Part shown: in pieces, positions 47,205 through 57,359 of the stretch
Numbering within the stretch: the stretch's first letter is position 1
How the letters are laid out: each line of letters opens with the position of its first letter
Made by a program: the position numbers and the translations under genes
The notes under the pieces: generated by a model
Database searches by the model: none
What the model was told of the DNA's origin: nothing
Seen by the model: the letters and a program-made list of their open reading frames with translations, nothing else
NCBI GenBank assembly: GCA_031216915.1
Contig: CM062289.1
Coordinates: forward strand, 391,184,674 to 391,248,673
Source: Pictodentalium vernedei
Lineage: Eukaryota > Mollusca > Scaphopoda > Dentaliida > Dentaliidae
Direction: 5' to 3'
Length of the DNA: 64,000 nucleotides

Positions 47205-47362
47205 CTGTCAAATTTAGCCAATTGTTTCTACCTGGCCTATGCTTCTCACTTTAGAGAACTTCGACCCGAGCCATGAGTTATGAGTCCTATTTTACCAGTA
47301 AAGCCGAATATGTTTACCACAGTAAGCAGGCAGTGCTCTACATTCTGGGTTTCGCACAGGGA
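47205..47362 (-). mobile_element. SINE-2, tail missing
   Basis: TCAAATTTAGCCAATTGTTT, TTTTACCAGTAAAGCCGAA and GTTTACCACAGTAAGCA keep the family order. Confidence 0.6.
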
Positions 47363-47548
47363 TCTTATAAAATAAACTGTACTCATGTTTGCATAAAGGG
47401 AAGGGTTACAAACTCAAGCTTTATATCCCCTATATATACTGTAGAAATAATGATTTTGGTGGTATTTTAGTTCTTTGAATTTACATGAAAATGGTCTGAA
47501 GAAATAAAATATTTGTAATTGGGCAAGAAAAAAACAGAAATTAGATAA

Positions 47549-47917
47549 AACAAGAGGCCCCAAGAAGCCTCCATTGCTCACCTGTTTAAAGAAAGATGGC
47601 TTGTTAGCATTAGAGCACAAACAACGCAGGTTTTAAAGAAGCTTAAATCTGACACCACCTCCAAACCCCAAAGCTGCTGTTTATACCTAATATCAAAAGA
47701 TTTGATCTAGTAGATCTGAAGAAAATGATTTTTCCAAGAATTTTTCTTTTATTGGAGAAATTTCAAATTCTGTCTCCAATAGCGAGCCCAAATATGAACG
47801 AAGAGCCTTGATTTGAACAAACTTGAATCTGTCTCCCATAAGGATGCTGTATACCCAATAGCAGAAAGAAAATGATCACTAGAACTTCTTTTGAGCTTTC
47901 CTGAGGTGAGTTAAAAA
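47549..47917 (+). mobile_element. Short HLE-1 copy (~370 bp)
   Basis: Left ACAAGAGGCCCCAAGAAGCC then GCTCACCTG; right GAGCTTTCCTGAGGTGAGTT then AAAA. Only about one and a half core units remain, showing that the core can shrink. Confidence 0.65.
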
Positions 47918-48078
47918 CTGAAAAATTCCCCCCACTCCCTAAAAGTAGAGAAGTGACACTAATTTTATAAAACAGCTCTAAAGACATCAACTTTCTTTAA
48001 CAAAATTTGTAAAATACTGTTAGCACCTAGAGTTATCATTCTTTGGCAGAGGGTTTGAAGAGAAAAAAATTGGGAGTA

Positions 48079-48528
48079 CAGTGGAGCCCACTTAATTGGA
48101 TATTTCTTAACTGAATGACCCTGTTAAATGAATATAATTTCCCAACACAAAACCATTTACCATACCTGCAGTACAAATTTGACCTGTTAATTGAATATAG
48201 GTTATAGAGTAAATTAATTAATTAAATAATTAATAATTAATTAATTGAATAAAAAATCTTGTAACCTGTCGAGAAATTACCCTGACTCACCCCAGTTTTC
48301 TTTTGTTTATAGACCTATTTGGCCTCAGTACATCCAACACAGACATTTAATCTATTATATCTTGTTTGACAGAGCTCATGGAGCTCTGTCAAACAAGATA
48401 TAATAGAATAAACGCTAAGTTTATCTCTTGAATACAGGGAAGCGACACAATCCCTGTTAATTGAATACTCCTGTTAATTGAATAATTTTCACTGTCAGAG
48501 TGGCTATTCAATTAACAGGGTTCCACTG
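48079..48528. mobile_element. MITE family D, complete copy
   Basis: 450 bp between CAGTGGAGCCC and GGGTTCCACTG with TA on both sides (48077-48078, 48529-48530). The central palindrome at about 48352-48412 reads ATATCTTGTTTGACAGAGCT and mirror around CATGG. Confidence 0.85.
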
Positions 48529-48530
48529 TA

Positions 48531-49090
48531 CCACTGACAGTAACAAGTTCTTCACACTATTTATATGTAGATCATACCAGGTCATATAGTAATAAAATTC
48601 TGTTGTTGGTTTTGTTGTTATTATTATTAAACTATTAGTTTAAAATGTTATTGCAATTATTAATTAATCAAAAAATAAAATAGTAACTTGGGAATGTTTG
48701 GCGATTGATGACAAAGAAGAATTACATGCTGTTAGTCAACAGAACTTTATACAACAATAAATATAAAAATCAACAACTGAACAAACATAAGTTTATGAGC
48801 AAACCAAAATACATGAACAAAATAATGCTGTGCAGAACAAATGATACACCTTCATCAGAGAACTGTGCGAAAATTGAGTTCTTATAATTTGGCCTTCCTC
48901 TATACAATTCTGGCACTGTTTCCAAATTACTATATCCTGATCACTTTTACAATAACCTCCAATTTTTTTCACACTGCTTTTAGGAAAGTCATAAAAGAAA
49001 AAAAAAAAAATTCAGAACTAAAGTATACAATATTGGCTCTTTTATATCCATAGCTTTTGGCCAAGGGCCTTCATCGGTGGAAATAAATAC
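48531..49090. other. A+T-rich intron stretch, nothing recognised
   Basis: No gene, tandem repeat or inverted repeat could be supported. Confidence 0.4.
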
Positions 49091-49427
49091 AAAATATCGA
49101 TTACATGCTTTCAATGTGAGTTACAATTTGCAATGACAGTTCTAACGTTGAATCTATCGCGAATGTAAGTTGATTTGACGTCAACTGCACATTGGAATCT
49201 GGTCCACCATAGTCCTGCTGGTTTTACGTTGCACCCAGTCTATTAAGCCTGCCACTGAAGCCTTTCCCAAACTGCACCTCCAGCTTTCCGATCCAATGGT
49301 GCTCCTTTACTAGTCACAAGCAGCAGCTCCCAGATAGGGTTTCCAATACCTGATCAACATTAGATTCAAAGTTAGAACTGTCATTGTAAATTGTAACTCA
49401 CATTGAAAGCATGTAATCGATATTTTT
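49091..49427. mobile_element. Element with 65-bp near-identical terminal inverted repeats
   Basis: 49091-49155 and 49363-49427 are inverse to each other with two or three mismatches (AAAATATCGATTACATGCTT at both ends). The inner 200 bp is unique and richer in G+C, with no ORF. It does not match families A-D. Confidence 0.8.
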
Positions 49428-49445
49428 CCAATGAACTGAAACTAA

Positions 49446-49791
49446 GGCCACACAAAGTAGATCTTCTGTTTCTCAGGCCACTGTTTGTAAAATTGAATGC
49501 AGGCGAGTGATTTTTTATTTTATTTTTTATTTCTGTAATTATTTCTTTGCCATCAAAAGTTCATTTTCTTGGCCTCATAATCTATGGAATAGCATGGGTG
49601 GTGGTATATTTCATCCCTTGATGCACTCTAGGGACAAATTTAAGAATTTTTTTAACTTGGGTAAAATATCAGACATGAACCACTGCATTTTTATTTTTTT
49701 AAAGTTTACATTTGTTATAAAAAGAGAGCATGCAGAAGCCAAAAGGACCATGTGGGAGGGTCTGAGAAACAGATTTTTAATTTTTTAGGCC
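49446..49791. mobile_element. MITE family B, palindrome deleted
   Basis: GGCCACACAAAGTAGATCTT to TTTTTTAGGCC. In place of the 62-bp palindrome only CCCTTGATGCACTCTAGGG remains, so most of the hairpin has been lost. Confidence 0.75.
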
Positions 49792-50029
49792 TAAACACTC
49801 TTGTCTAAACAATCCTCTTGCTTGGCTATTATCACAAACATGCACTGAATACCGAAGTCAATACTGAGTTAACTCTAAACCTGTGAAGTATTTTATTGAA
49901 TTTTTCATAAAATTAAGCCATGCCGAAGCAGCAGGCAAGGGTTTATTATTATTATTTATTAGTGTTTAACCCTTTACCTGATGAGCAGTAGAAAAAAAGA
50001 TTATTTTCAAACGAGAGGTGTGACTGTCC

Positions 50030-50470
50030 CAGATGGGCCTGTCCAAACCCCAGCTGCCAGGATTATTCTTTGATGAAAAGGGCATAACAATGGCAAAAAA
50101 GGCTGATCGGAACTATAATTGCAAGTGCACAGGTTCCCATGGTAGTGAACATCCATACCAAGTTTCAAAAGAATCGACCCATAAACATCTGAGAAAATCT
50201 TCAGACAAAATTCAGGCCTATGTGGCGGCTATTTCAAGTTGAAAAGGGGTATAATTCTGGCAAAAAAAAAAATCTGGCCAGAAGAATAATCACAGGTGCA
50301 CAGGTTCCCATGGTGGTGAACCTTCATACCAAGTTTTGAGCAGATTGCTCCATTAATGTCGGAGAAAGTCTCCAGACAAAATTATGTCTAAGGACAGATG
50401 GACAGACAAGATGATTCCAGTATACCCCTCTACCCCACAACTTGTTGTAGGGGTGGGGGGTGGGGGTTGA
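50030..50470 (+). repeat. Two-copy tandem repeat, ~205-bp unit, closed by a hairpin
   Basis: GGCATAACAATGGC / GGTATAATTCTGGC, GTGCACAGGTTCCCATGGT and CATACCAAGTTT recur. Closing hairpin CTACCCCACAACTTGTTGTA then GGGGTGGG. Confidence 0.6.
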
Positions 50471-50539
50471 GTGTAAAAATTTCCCAAAAATGATATTTAA
50501 AATAATACATTTTGATGTCATGTGCATTGGGTAAAGGAT

Positions 50540-50735
50540 GAAAGGCACTTTCAGCATTTATAGATACATCATGATCTCAACACAAGTATAAAGTCAAGTT
50601 TAGCCATTTATCCCCATGTTGCAAATTTAGAGGATGGCCACCCCAGTCAATGGTTACTGGTCCTAGTTTACCACTGAAACAGAACACACTGATTACAGTG
50701 AATAAGCACGGCTTCACTGCCTGGAATTTATACAG
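50540..50735 (-). mobile_element. SINE-2 copy
   Basis: ACAAGTATAAAGTCAAGTTT, AGCCATTTATCCCC, CAATGGTTACTGGTCC and CCACTGAAACAGAAC in family order. Confidence 0.6.
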
Positions 50736-50793
50736 CAAAGGCAAAGGGGTAAAGTCACAGCATCTGACAATGTGACAGTGAATCAAATCTTAA

Positions 50794-51480
50794 TAGAGTG
50801 GAACCCTGTTAATTAAATACACATGGGATCGAAATAATAGTATGGAGTAGAATAATAGTACAAGGTGGAAAATTTGGTGAAAAGAAATCATAGCATGGTG
50901 TGCAATAGTAGTACAGGGTGGAATATTTTTGCGTAATACTGAGGTTTCAAACTGACATCAAACTGACTTTAATAAAACATTTCAATGTGCCACATCCTGG
51001 ATAAATCACCTCAAAATTCTCAAATAACTTCATATTTGTACAGTTGTGATATTATTTTGAAAAATTTAGTCGAAAATAGTGCATCACGGTAATGGGCTGA
51101 CAGCCCAACCAAGTGAAAATAAAGTGAGATGGAAAACATCCAATTAACATGGGCTAGCAAAGCATGGGCCATTGCCTCTTACCCGTAAGCATGTTCAAAG
51201 TAGCCTTAAAAGTATTGTGGAACAGAAACATTCTCTAAGTCAAAAGAGTAAAAACATATCCGTCCCCCCATGTGGGTCTATCAGCATACCAAAGGAGATC
51301 CAAATCCAACCAATGGCTTTGAAATTACAATGCAAAATGTTTGTATGGACAGACAGACAGATGGACGGAGGAAATATGGGTACTATGGGTATGATTATTT
51401 GGAGCACAAGAGAACCCACTTTGCCAGAAAGAAATATTCAATTAACAGGAGTATACAATTAACAGAAACTTTCCTATCTT
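50794..51480. mobile_element. MITE family D ends around foreign repeat sequence
   Basis: GTGGAACCCTGTTAATTAAA at 50800 and AATATTCAATTAACAGGAGT at 51431 come from family D. Between them is unrelated repeat sequence (CATACCAAAGGAGATCC and CAAAATGTTTGTATGGACAG) like the array at 45622, probably a nested insertion. Confidence 0.45.
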
Positions 51481-51507
51481 CAAGTTATAAACTGGAGAAT
51501 TTATTTG

Positions 51508-51653
51508 ATTATATCTTGTTTGACTGACTCACTGAGCTCCGTCGATGTATGATAGGGGTCACATGATATGGTTTTGTTGAAATGTTTTGAAAAAATTTAA
51601 AAAATGATATTTAAAATAATAAATTTTGAAATCGTCTCTGTTGGGTAAAGGGT
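51508..51653. mobile_element. Fusion of a half family D palindrome and a half family C element
   Basis: ATATCTTGTTTGACTGACTC and ACTGAGCTCCGTC are one side of the D palindrome; then GGGGTCACATGATATGG to GGTAAAGGGTTAA is one half of family C. Both are cut at the palindrome centre. Confidence 0.6.
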
Positions 51654-51723
51654 TAACTCCTATTCACCCAATGGGTTCTATCAAAGACAGGTAATTTTAG
51701 GTTTCATTTAACCTATACTGAGG

Positions 51724-52080
51724 AGGGACCAAGGTGGTTCAGCGGTTAGAGTATTGAATTTCAAACCAAAAGGTCCACTGTCCGATCCTGACCAGAAGTA
51801 ACTGCATTGTGTCCTTGGGCAAGGTAGGTAAATTCCAATTGCTCACATAGGGGCATGGTGGCACTTGGTACTAAGGCCAACTGCATGTGGATGGTGGCAC
51901 AGTTTGCCATCAACCAATACTAACCCTACTTGTGCGGAGTTAGTACATTGGGGAGTCTGACAGTTGCTCTCTGCTACTCAGTGGTTCTCTCCAGATTCTG
52001 CAGCTTCCTCCATCCATAAAACTGTCCAACATGAGGTGACCGTAGGTGTCGGATATGTTGTTAAACCCCAATAAATAAAT
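51724..52080 (+). mobile_element. SINE-1, tail type 2
   Basis: Head GGTGGTTCAGCGGTTAGAG (box A-like) with a decayed box B, GTGTCCTTGGGCAAG, then the tail GTTGTTAAACCCCAATAAAT. A SINE-2 follows at once in the opposite orientation, so their tails meet. Confidence 0.75.
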
Positions 52081-52305
52081 ATTTATTTATTCTGTGATGT
52101 TTAAGGTAATATATTTCTGCACAATGGCTAATTGTGATCGCAACATGGATATAAAGTCAAGTCTAGCCAATTGTGTATACCCATGTTGCCCATTTTACAG
52201 GACTTCCACCCCAGGCATTGGTTACTGGGTTCTATTTTACCAGTAAAATAGAGCTTGTTTGCCACAGTATTTTGAGCACTGCTTCACTTTCCGGGGTTCC
52301 CATGG
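52081..52305 (-). mobile_element. SINE-2, complete
   Basis: ATTTATTTATTCTGTGATGT, TGCACAATGGCTAATTGTGA, CCCCAGGCATTGGTTACTGG and TTTCCGGGGTTCCCATGG. Confidence 0.75.
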
Positions 52306-52549
52306 AGAAATAAATAAATAAACTACAGTGACGACAACAGTGCCAGCAGAAATGAGTTGTTGCATTAACTGCAAGAAAAGTTTTCAGAATTTTTCTTCAC
52401 TGATAATATGAGGCCCCAAAATTGCATCTTGAAAAACTCTCACAGACAGCTTTCCCTGAATCAATATTGGACCTGGTATATAATCGTCAACAAGAATTAC
52501 AGTACTTAACTAGTGAAGTTTCAAATTAATTTTAGTAGCCAGAATTTGT

Positions 52550-52947
52550 TCATATGGATCTGTTCATGGGCACTCTCTGATAAAATGTAACAAGAGAGAT
52601 AGATATGAACAAGGCATTTTAGATTCTTGCAGAATATGAAACACATCTACAAAATATGTGGCCTTTTAAGTATGATAAACTGGAAGTCTATAAACAAGGA
52701 GAATTCAGTGAACGTCAGGGTAATTTCTCAACATATTTTAAGATTTTTTTATTCAATTAAATGGAGTTTACTCTATAACCGAAATGCAGTTAACAGTTCA
52801 AATTTGTACTGAGGACATAGTAAATGGTTTGGTGTTTGTAAGTTAAAACAGAGATATTCAATTAAGAGATATCCAATTAAGTGGGCTCTACTGTATCAAC
52901 ATTTTTCAGTGAAGCCCAAAAATGGACTTCTAGCACTCAACCAGTTA
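52550..52947. mobile_element. MITE family A remnant with a family D fragment inside
   Basis: GGGCACTCTCTGATAAAATG (half A palindrome) at the left and GCACTCAACCAGTTAA at the right. Between lie CAATTAAATGGAGTTTACTC and GTGGGCTCTACTGTA from family D. Confidence 0.5.
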
Positions 52948-53283
52948 AGACAGTTCACAATGAGAAGTAAAGTACTAAATCTGCATTCAAGCTGTGAACA
53001 GAACAGTACTAACCACAATTTCACTTATATTACCTGTAATACCTCTTCCAAGAATTTTCCAACTGATCAGGGGCAGGGATATAGCTATGCTAAATGAAGT
53101 AGAGGAACAAAATATTTTTTCTCCCCAATTTCATTTCACTACATGCTGAAATAAGTGTGTATCCCCCATTGGTAACAGTCTAGGGTCTTCCCGGAGGAGA
53201 AAAATTAACTTTTTGTGCCAAATGAAGTCCCCAGGTACTTTTGGAAAGCTTAAGTATCCAGAAAGTGAAGGAATAAGGCTCCA

Positions 53284-53357
53284 CCCTTTACCCAACATAA
53301 CAGTAAAAATCAGCCAGCCCTTCTCATTAAAATCAACTTTCAAACTTTATTATTTAG
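53284..53357. mobile_element. Left end of MITE family C
   Basis: CCCTTTACCCAACATAACAG and the A/T-rich arm, cut off where the family B copy starts. Confidence 0.5.
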
Positions 53358-53760
53358 CTCCACAATGTAGATCTTCTGTTTTTCAGGCCATTTTTTGGAA
53401 AAATTGCATGTGGGCGGGTGTTTTTTAATTTTATTTTTAATTTTTGTCATTATTTCTTTGCCATGAAAAGTTTATGTTCTTGGTTTGTTTTATGTTTTTG
53501 GCCTCATAATCTACCGAATAGCAAGGGTGGTGGTGTATTTCAACCCTTGAGTGCAAGAAGGCTTTGCAATGCTAAAGCATTGCAAAGCCTTGTTGCACCC
53601 AAGGGACAAATTTATCAATTTTATTAACTTGGGTAAAATATCGGACATAAACCATTTAATTTTTATTTTAAGTTTGCATTGGTTATAAAAAGAGAGCATG
53701 CGGCAGCCAAAAAGACCATGCAGGAGGGTCTGAGAAACAGATTTTTAACTTTTTTAGAAC
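53358..53760. mobile_element. MITE family B copy
   Basis: ATGTAGATCTTCTGTTTTTC to ATTTTTAACTTTTTTAG. The palindrome (53546-53608) has two mismatches. Confidence 0.75.
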
Positions 53761-53841
53761 TAATTATAGCCTAAAGACCCAAGAAATAGCAGCGTGAGAG
53801 TACTTGAACCAGTTTTAGGGATTACAGACATGAATTTATAT

Positions 53842-54045
53842 TTATTTATTTATTGGTGTAAATTTAAGGTCACATATTTTTGCACAATGGCTAATCATGA
53901 CAACAACATGTGTATCAACTCCAGGGGTGAACGTTAATAAGCCATGTTGCCCATTTTAAAGAGGGTTTGCACCTCCCAAGCATTGGTGACTGGGTCCTAT
54001 TTTGCCAGTAAAACAGAGCCTGTTTACCGCAGTGAACATGCACTG
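53842..54045 (-). mobile_element. SINE-2 copy
   Basis: ATTTATTTATTTATTGGTGT, CACAATGGCTAATCATGAC, AGCATTGGTGACTGGGTCCT and CCAGTAAAACAGAGCC. Confidence 0.75.
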
Positions 54046-54454
54046 CTAAAATGATAAGATATGGGGTACTATGAATGACATTTTTCAAGAAAAGTGTGTG
54101 TGGCATGGGAGGAGTCAGCATCTCCAGTCACTCGCCCTGTGACAACTCGGTTAAACCAGAGAGTTGTTCACTAATTGAACATTTTCTTGTGGTTACCTTA
54201 CAGCTTATTCTGATTGTTACTACACCTCTCCCTGTTCTAACACATTTAGAAAATGTTTCAAGAGACAAAATTAAAGACAGAATAAACTAATTCATCATTT
54301 GTTCTACATACAAAAACTTCAATGAAAAGCTCTGTTAGATTCTACAAATCAAAATTATGCAAACAGTTAAGAAATAAGTGGGTTGACTACTGCAAAAAAT
54401 AATTATGGCAGGACCAAGTTAATTATTGAGTAAATAAAGAAGCCGCAAGCCTAC

Positions 54455-54574
54455 CTTGACTATGCCGTAATCAGCAATCTCTATGGGCTCAGGGATGGCT
54501 AGTGGCGCCTGCACATTAGCGTCAGACAGAGGCCGAGGACGAAATAGCGGATCTATTGGTAACCTATTAGAAGG
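54455..54574 (-). CDS. Exon of unrecognised minus-strand gene, Pro-rich
   Basis: A 120-nt exon in phase 0 at both ends; acceptor ctgttctag, donor AAG followed by gtaggc. It encodes 40 residues, from PSNRLPIDPLFRPRP to PLAIPEPIEIADYGIVK. The region is richer in G+C and CpG than its flanks, which fits coding sequence in an A+T-rich genome. It follows the exon at 58472-58522 and reads into 25950-26055 without a phase break. No domain recognised; the proline and hydrophobic pattern suggests an unstructured linker or a short binding motif. Confidence 0.7.
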
Positions 54575-54990
54575 CTAGAACAGAAAAAAGTTTCACAAAA
54601 CAATATGTTAAAATTTAAAAAAGAGGGCAGACAAGAAAAAGCAATACGGTAATAAAATTAAAGTACTCCCATATAATGTATTTGTATGTGGTTCTGAAGA
54701 AAATTGTGTTATCCCTATTCAAAACCAGGATTTCAGAAAGCAACTGCTTCTGTCCTTCAGTACAGGAGTTACCAATATTTTCTGTTTTTTCATTCAATTC
54801 GATTTTGCAATTGAATAACTAAATATTCTGTAATTCATTTGTTATTGTTATAATTAGAAAAAAACATTTTTACATTTCTCTATCAAAATATATTTTCAAG
54901 CAAAGTACTGTAAAAAACTTAATAAGCTTGTTTCAATAAAAAGAAAAAGTACTTTACACTGAATGATAATAAAAATAGCATTTTACCATT

Positions 54991-55215
54991 ACACCTTTAC
55001 CTAACATAAGGTTAAAAATCGAACAGTGCTTTTAACGTAAATCACCATTCAATATTTATTATCTTTTCATTTGTTGTTTCCAAATCATATCTTATGATCC
55101 CTCAGTGGACTCATTCCGATGAGGGGTCATACGCTGTTTTTTAGGCAAAAAAAATGAAAAGTTTTAGTTTTCAAGAATTCTTTTTGCAAGGGTAATCTGT
55201 TATATCTGTTGTCGG
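54991..55215. mobile_element. MITE family C copy, decayed
   Basis: CACCTTTACCTAACATAAGG at the left; partial palindrome CTTATGATCCCTC with GAGGGGTCATACG. The right end is unclear. Confidence 0.6.
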
Positions 55216-55250
55216 GTCAAAGCTGAGTGTATGACCGGTCAAGACTGGCC

Positions 55251-55487
55251 TTAACCCTTTACCCAACACAGACGATATAAAAATTTATTATTTTAATTAT
55301 TGTTTTTTATATATTTTCAACAAATGTCAGCAAAACCATATCATGTGACCCATCATTGGAAAGAGCTCGTTCCAATCAGGGGTCACATGATATGGTTTTG
55401 TTGAAACGTTTTGAAAAATATATTTTCAATTGCTAAATTTGAAAATTACACAGGTGGCTGCGGACGATTCATCACGAAAAGGGTTAA
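55251..55487. mobile_element. MITE family C, complete copy
   Basis: TTAACCCTTTACCCAACACA to GAAAAGGGTTAA, with a palindrome based on AAAACCATATCATGTGACC and GGTCACATGATATGGTTTTG. Confidence 0.8.
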
Positions 55488-55528
55488 ACCCAATGTAACA
55501 GGAAAAATGTTTGTCTTCAATTTCTCTT

Positions 55529-55770
55529 TAACACTTTCACAAACGAATCGCCATATCCACTTGTGATTTAAAAATTAAGTAGGTGGAAAAAAAAGGGTTT
55601 TTTTCCAAACATTTCAATAAAACCATATAATGTGATCCCCTCATTGGTACGAGCTCATCAACTTCATTCAATTGATGGGTCGCAGGGTTTTGTTGGAATA
55701 TTTTGTACATTTTGGAAAAACATTGTTAAAATAACAAACTTTGATAACGTGTGCATTGGGGAAAAGGGTT
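55529..55770. mobile_element. MITE family C, diverged copy
   Basis: TTAACACTTTCACAAACG at the left, AACCATATAATGTGATCCCC in the arm, and GCATTGGGGAAAAGGGTTA at the right. Confidence 0.6.
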
Positions 55771-55830
55771 ATTTTTCAATGGAGGATTAAACTGGCACAA
55801 ATAAAAGTTGCCAAAGTTGGATTTGTGTCC

Positions 55831-56047
55831 TTAACCCTTTACCTAACACAAATAGAAGACAACATTGAAACAAATAAAAAATTCTCGAGTAATGTAATTT
55901 CATTTCTTGCTTTTAAAATATAGCTTATGGCCCCTCACTGGAACGAGCTCAAAATTTTTTTAGGCAAAACTGAGAAAATAATAAATTTCAAAAGACGATT
56001 TTGAAAATTGCATTGTTTGGTCTTCAATTAAGTTAGGGAAAGGGTTA
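55831..56047. mobile_element. MITE family C copy, palindrome shortened
   Basis: TTAACCCTTTACCTAACACA to GGGAAAGGGTTAA. The left palindrome arm (ATAGCTTATGGCCCCTCACT) remains; the right arm is mostly deleted. Confidence 0.65.
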
Positions 56048-56513
56048 ACTCTTAACACTATGGTAGTATGATGGGTTTATATTCTACAGTACTTTTGTCA
56101 ATGGAGGTTGAAAAATTTTCTGAATTAGATATCTTGTTTGACAGTGCTCTGTAAGCAGTTTCAAACAAAAATATAATTGGTTAAATTCCCTAATGGGAGA
56201 ATTTTACTGTTCAACTAACAAACTGGGTAAAACTGTAGAGCAAAATATACTCAAACAACTTTTAAATATTGTTCGTTCTTCCATGCTTAAGCTAATGAAT
56301 GCTCAATGGAACAAGCTGACTATGTCAATTCTGATATAGGAACAAGATATGGTTTGGAAGAATGAAAAATCATTTTTAGACCTTTATTGAAAACGTATTG
56401 GTAATACTATTTCTAAATTGTGTTCGACAAGAGTCAAGGATTACACAATGTGGCCATCATTCTTCTATAAAAAAATAATCAAAATATGAACAGTCCTTCC
56501 CAGGAAGAAAATC

Positions 56514-56900
56514 TCACAGGAGCAATTATTTATTTATTGATGTTTAAGGTCACATATTTATGCACAATGGCTAATCATGACCGTGACAGTTTTACGGGTG
56601 GAGGAAGCTGGAGTACCCGGAGAGAACCACCGAGCAACGACGAGCAGCTGCCAGCTCCCCAACATCGTAACTCCGCACTGCAGCACAGGCAGGGTTAGAT
56701 TGGTTGAAGACATGCGTACCATCGACATGCAGTACGCCTTAGTACACGGCGCCATCGTGCCCCCACATGGGCAATGGGGGTGAAGTGTCTTGCCCAAGGA
56801 CACAATGCGGTTGCCGCAGGTGGGATTCGAACCGAGGACCTCTCGGCTTACAGCCTGCACCTCTACCTACTGAGCCACAACGCCCCCATCACGGGAGCAA
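56514..56900 (-). mobile_element. SINE-1, full length, tail type 1
   Basis: Minus-strand head GTGGCTCAGTAGGTAGAGGT and GGTTCGAATCCCACC, body, and tail GCCATTGTGCATAAATATGT. TCAC(A/G)GGAGCAAT on both sides is a likely target duplication (56514-56526 and about 56888-56900). Confidence 0.85.
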
Positions 56901-57359
56901 TAAAATGCCCTCGTAAGAATGGAGATGGGGCATTATGCACTCGTGAATCTAGCCGCTAACTAGTAAGTCCTGTAAAATCGTTTTTTGCTGGGAAAATGAG
57001 GCAGATGCCGAAGGAATATGCCCGCAAGTGCCGAAGGCACCATCAAATGGAGCCTTCTGGTGAGTTTTAGGGGTTCAATCTACTTTCAATTTTAGGTGGG
57101 CAAAAAGACATTTTTTAACAGCATGTTACAATTTTCCAGTGAAAATTTTAACATGCAGTTAGAAAAAATCTTTTTTTTAGGTTCATACCTGATTGAAGTA
57201 CGTCCGTGTAATGATACCTGATTGAAGTATGTCCGTGTACCGATATACCGATATACGTTTTGTGTGTTTAGAAGCTACATGTATTAGTATTACTCTATTT
57301 TCTTATTTCCAGATGTAAAACCATTTCTTAACTTTACAGTAAGTCTTCAATTATCTATC

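Noticed and set aside
971..47917. An autonomous Helitron with Rep/helicase
   Set aside because: No ORF in any HLE copy is long enough or shows a Rep or helicase motif; all copies are non-autonomous.
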